Assembly (NCBI GenBank): GCA_015680685.1
Contig: MNCI01004118.1
Location: 138,110 to 187,878, forward strand
Source: Gnetum montanum
Lineage: Eukaryota > Streptophyta > Gnetopsida > Gnetales > Gnetaceae
DNA: 49,769 bases
Reading direction: 5' to 3'
The translations under genes and the position numbers were made by a program. The notes beneath the pieces are model-generated. The model was not told where the DNA came from. It saw only the letters and a list, made by a program, of their open reading frames with translations, and did not search any database. This document shows, piece by piece, positions 46,149 to 49,769 of this stretch (within the stretch, counting starts at the first letter, position 1; each line of letters opens with the position of its first letter).

Positions 46149-46966
46149 TGATGAGTGGCAAGGTACCCCTATGCTCAACCATATGAATACGAGCATTTCA
46201 TGCACTATCTGATCGAATTCCAAGGACTAAGTGCCTATGCGCCTTTGTGGAACAATAATAGTTTGGTTAATCATTGTCTTCCCAAACTTACTTGTATGTC
46301 ATGGTTGTATGGTTAAGTAAGCTTGAGGCATATGATTTTTATAGATTTTATGTGTTTTATATCCTGCGCTAGTAAGGAGGGGGAGAGAGATAACTAAGTA
46401 ACTAATCTAATTTAACTACTCGTTAACTAAGTTCTACTTACTCCTAACACTAGTATCCGTTCCCACTTTCTGTAAACATCCTAAACCAGTGCAATGCTGC
46501 TGGGATTACCAAATGGTAATTGTCACTAGGTTACCAAGCGCTACACGAATGCTCAAAGTGGTTGTACTGAGTGTATTTAACTAAGAGAGTTGTAGGGTGA
46601 GAGAAATCATTAATCAACTAGGAAAGCATTAAATAATAATTAATGCTAATTAATCTATTCTGAATGTGAAAGGTTTATCATAAAGTTCATCTTTATTGCC
46701 GTACACAAAGTGTGCTTAGGTACATAATGCTCGAATAAAGATCCGTTCACTCTATGACTCCTACTGTGGGCACACAGAAATAATTCTAACTCTAGGGGGA
46801 AAATGGCAATAGTTCGGCTAAGGGACTAACTATCTAATGTGAAAAAAAGGGTGCCACTTCTTATTTATAGGTGAGGAGACAGGCCCTGATATCAGGTATT
46901 CAACATTGCATGGTTGGATCTGATATCACAGACGCAATATCGTAGTCCCAATATCATGGTTCGTCA
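46149..46966 (-). repeat. 3' LTR of element I (818 bp)
   Basis: In element orientation it begins TGACGAACC, a mutated TGATGA, and ends CTCATCA at 46149. U3 palindromes (GATATCA type) lie at about 46885-46955 and TATAAATA near 46865. The U5 hairpin is at 46281-46327, with the CTTACTT/AAGTAAG stem of A and B. Confidence 0.82.
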
Positions 46967-48371
46967 TACCCCCATGACTGAATGAAAACTCATCCTCGAG
47001 TTCCTTACAAAATATTGGAAAGGTATGGGATTATTGACTGAATGACCATTGACGGTGGAGTGGGGTGACAAACTCAACGTGCCCGGTGAACATATCAACA
47101 ATACAATACATGACAACATTAGTGTTCATGACCACTGAGGTGAACACTGTACATAAATGACATCTAGCCTTTATTTGCAGCTGGAAGAGAAGGAGAGAGA
47201 AAAAGAATAAGGTGTGTTGTTGCCGATGCCAAGATTGTGCCCTCTATTATTTATCCATAGCCATGCCACCAATCTTGCTCCTTTCGTAAACGCTCTAGTT
47301 CCAGTCCATCCTGAGTGTTTTCTCTAGGCCCAATCCATTGTTGTATGATCGCCATCTACACATAAAACACAATCACAAATTAGCAAGGGTAGATAAATCA
47401 CAATGCAGTTGATACCTTGCGTCAATGTAAAGTGCATTAGCTGAGTTGTGGTTATGGCAGATATTGATTCTAAAGATTTAACACTGGTGACTACCTAAGG
47501 TGTAGGGTTTAGGAAAAATTGAAAAATTTGTGCTAGGGCCCCCATGACTAAGAGCAAACCTCTGGTAGTGATAGGATGGAAAAAGATAAGGAATAAGAAA
47601 GATGGAGAAAAAGAAACAACGAAAATGCCAATAAAATGAATATCATGGATGGGGATGAAACAAAAAATTGTTGATTGTAGGAAATGTTTAAGAAAAAGAA
47701 GTTAACAAATTCATCAAAAAGGAATGCCAGTGGGTCCTTCCCAAAGTAGGCTCATGCCCTTGATGCCCTAACAAACCCACAAACCAAAGAGTTCATAGGC
47801 TCTAGGAATGTAATTTGGAAGTAAGAGTTAAAAACTTACCCACAAGAACTTACCAAGGAAAAACAATGCATAAACCAAGATACAGACTAATGATAAAACT
47901 GGTAATGAGGTAAAAAATGGAAAAGAAAGGTGGAGATGAGAGAATGGAATGGAAACCCAACAACAAGGTTGTGTAAAGTCCCTTGTGTGTGTGTTATGGT
48001 TAATGTGACTGAGTAGAACTCATACCAAATCTAGGATCAACAATCCACATTCAGTGACCTCACATCAACACATTTGACCAACCTATCCTGTTGAAGCAAC
48101 AAGAATTCCTTCTACAAAATGTCACCACCATTCCAAGGACAACGAGATGGAGAATCAGGAAGCAAGAAAGGGCCTTAGTTAGAGGGAACCTTTAGGCATG
48201 GGTAACATGTCTTTCCGATGCCATAACCAGTGTGTGTAGCCCAAGTTCATTATTGTGTCTAAGGGGTGTGCTTTGAATTATCACTCTCTCTTTTTTGTGT
48301 TTTTTGCATGAGAACCACATCATGCAAAAACTTATTTTTATGTACTCAATTTCTGAAGATTTGATGAATGG
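46149..48371 (-). mobile_element. Gypsy element I, 3' portion (minus strand), interrupted by J
   Basis: 3' LTR, polypurine stop (CCCCC on plus, 46969-46973) and about 1.4 kb of 3' internal region matching A and B in reverse, ending where LTR J begins. Left flank is ATACG. The rest of I would lie beyond J, outside the window. Confidence 0.8.
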
Positions 48372-49331
48372 TGATGAGTGGCAAGGTACCCCTACACTCA
48401 ACCATACGAATACGAGTGTGTACGCGCGATCTAGTCAAACTCCACAGACTAAATGCCTTAACGCCACAAGAAACACTTGGGGCTAATCGTTCGTTGTCTT
48501 CCCAGGCTTGCTTGTATGTGTCACGGTGTATGGTTAAGCAAGTTTGAGGTATATGATTTTTTGGTATTTTTTGGTTTATCTCCTAAGCTATGAGGATGAA
48601 GGGTTGAGAAACTAACTAACTCTAACTACAACACTAAGTCCTAGCGTCAGCATCCATTCCCACTTACTATACACACCCTAAACTGTGCAACTGTGGCTAC
48701 CAAACGCTAATTGTTACTGGGATCACCACACGTAATACACGTGCTCAAAGCGGTCATACTGAGGCACTTAACTAACCTAAGTGTGACAAGTAGCCGATTC
48801 CTTGACTAGCCGTACACATCCATAGATGCTCGTAATCAAGTCGTACTTATCCCACGCTCTAGGAGGAAAGGATTCAAAGAATCTATTCGCGATGAGTAGC
48901 CGATTCCTTGGCTAGCCGTACATGTTTGTCAACGCTCGTAACCAAGTCGTACTCATGCCACATCACTAGGAAAGCAATAAATAATATTAATTAAACCTAT
49001 CCATGCACTGCAAGGTTTATCCGCAAAGCTCGTCTATATTACCGTACACAACTTGCGTTCAGGTACAAAGCTGCTCGAATAAAGAACCATTCACCTGGGG
49101 GACTCCTACTGTGGGCACATGGAAAATATTCTATCTCTAGGGTGATCAATCTGCTAGAGCTTCGCTACTTTACGCCTAGGATGATAAATAAGGGGAGTGC
49201 CACCTCTTATTTATAGATATGGCAATGGACCGTGATATCGCGTATGCGATATCGCAGGAAAAGATGTGATATCGCAGGGGATGCGATATCACGTACGCGG
49301 TATCGCGGCTTGTGCATATCGTGTCTCATCA
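48372..49331 (-). repeat. 3' LTR of element J (960 bp)
   Basis: TGATGAG...CTCATCA on the minus strand. It is the longest of its group. U3 (49215-49325) carries at least six palindrome units such as GCGATATCGC and GTACGC..CGCGATA. There is an internal duplication of a 'gtgacaagtagccgattccttg' type segment (about 48780 and 48890). The U5 hairpin is at 48501-48548, with the stem changed to CTTGCTT/AAGCAAG. Confidence 0.85.
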
Positions 49332-49338
49332 TACCCCC

Positions 49339-49769
49339 ATGACTGAATGAAAACTCGTCCTCGAGTTCTTTACAATAATATCAGGTAGGTATGGGATTAT
49401 TGAGGGGAATGGAACTAATGGAATGACATGTGAACGATTCATTATTACAAGACTTGACAAGACTGGTGTTCATGACAACAAGGGTGAACACCTTATTACA
49501 ATGACATCAGGCCACATTTGGCAGCTGAGAGAGAATAGAAGAGAAGAAGAGAGAAGAGTCTTGTTGCTGCCAACGCCTAGATTGCGCCTTCCATTGTCCA
49601 TCCGTAAGCGCATTATCCATTCTACTCCTTGCATAGCTACTTTAGCGCGGCTCCAGTCCAAGTGGTTGCTCCAGATCCATTCCATTTTTGTATGATTGCC
49701 ATCTGCACACACAACACAATCATATATTAGCAAGGGTAATTGAATCATTAAGTAAATAATACCTTGCTT
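49339..49769 (-). other. 3' internal region of element J
   Basis: It aligns with the last 430 bases of the internal regions of A and B. It carries the polypyrimidine-CAG tract on the minus strand (about 49515-49560). It also has overlapping frames, sense (49748-49470) and antisense (49423-49695), that correspond to those in A and B. Confidence 0.6.

Larger units (their letters stand above)
48372..49769 (-). mobile_element. Gypsy element J, 3' end (minus strand), nested in I
   Basis: 3' LTR (48372-49331), polypurine stop (CCCCC on plus, 49334-49338) and the beginning of the 3' internal region, matching A and B, out to the window edge. Left flank is AATGG (48367-48371). Sequence left of it aligns with A and B interior, so J lies inside I. 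Confidence 0.82.

Overview
The window looks like nuclear DNA of a seed plant. It is AT-rich, packed with decayed and nested retrotransposons, and holds one intact intron-containing plant gene, 60S ribosomal protein L35. The mix (old Ty3/gypsy elements of Athila-like type primed by tRNA-Asp, RTE-type LINEs, long degraded spacers) would fit a large genome such as a gymnosperm. That placement is a guess: nothing here names the species.

Layout. 1-3984: 3' part of a plus-strand gypsy element A (gag/protease remnant, long non-coding tail, 3' LTR). It is inserted in the gag of a minus-strand element K (3985-6221, 5' LTR with a perfect tRNA-Asp primer site). 6222-8236: decayed sequence ending in a Ty1/copia-type 3' LTR. 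8237-12420: degraded spacer with a LINE 3' end and two tRNA-like SINE copies. 12421-16062: two gypsy 5' halves (C plus, D minus) fused head to head. 16126-23196: complete element B with both LTRs and a 5-bp target duplication; it carries gag and protease but no polymerase. 23202-24130: LINE fragment. 24968-26994: RPL35 and its promoter motif. 28180-31260: antisense RTE LINE copies. 32898-33711: solo LTR E. 33810-35938: miniature element F-G. 38690-45550: minus-strand element H, the only one with reverse transcriptase, RNase H and integrase, all broken. 46149-49769: two nested minus-strand 3' ends (J inside I).

How the parts relate. All gypsy copies share TGATGA...TCATCA termini, a tRNA-Asp primer site, a GGGGG polypurine stop and, where visible, the same gag start. 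They divide into subfamilies by LTR sequence. A and B lack the whole polymerase from the same breakpoint, so they are copies of an already deleted, non-autonomous gag-protease lineage. H shows what a polymerase-bearing relative looks like, but H itself is dead. No retroelement here is coding-competent; RPL35 is the only intact gene I can support.

The most interesting non-coding signals are (1) a hairpin in the U5 part of every LTR whose two arms change together between subfamilies, and (2) arrays of short palindromes upstream of the LTR TATA box that differ between subfamilies and even between the two LTRs of one insertion. I found no CRISPR, rRNA, canonical tRNA gene or novel enzymatic system.
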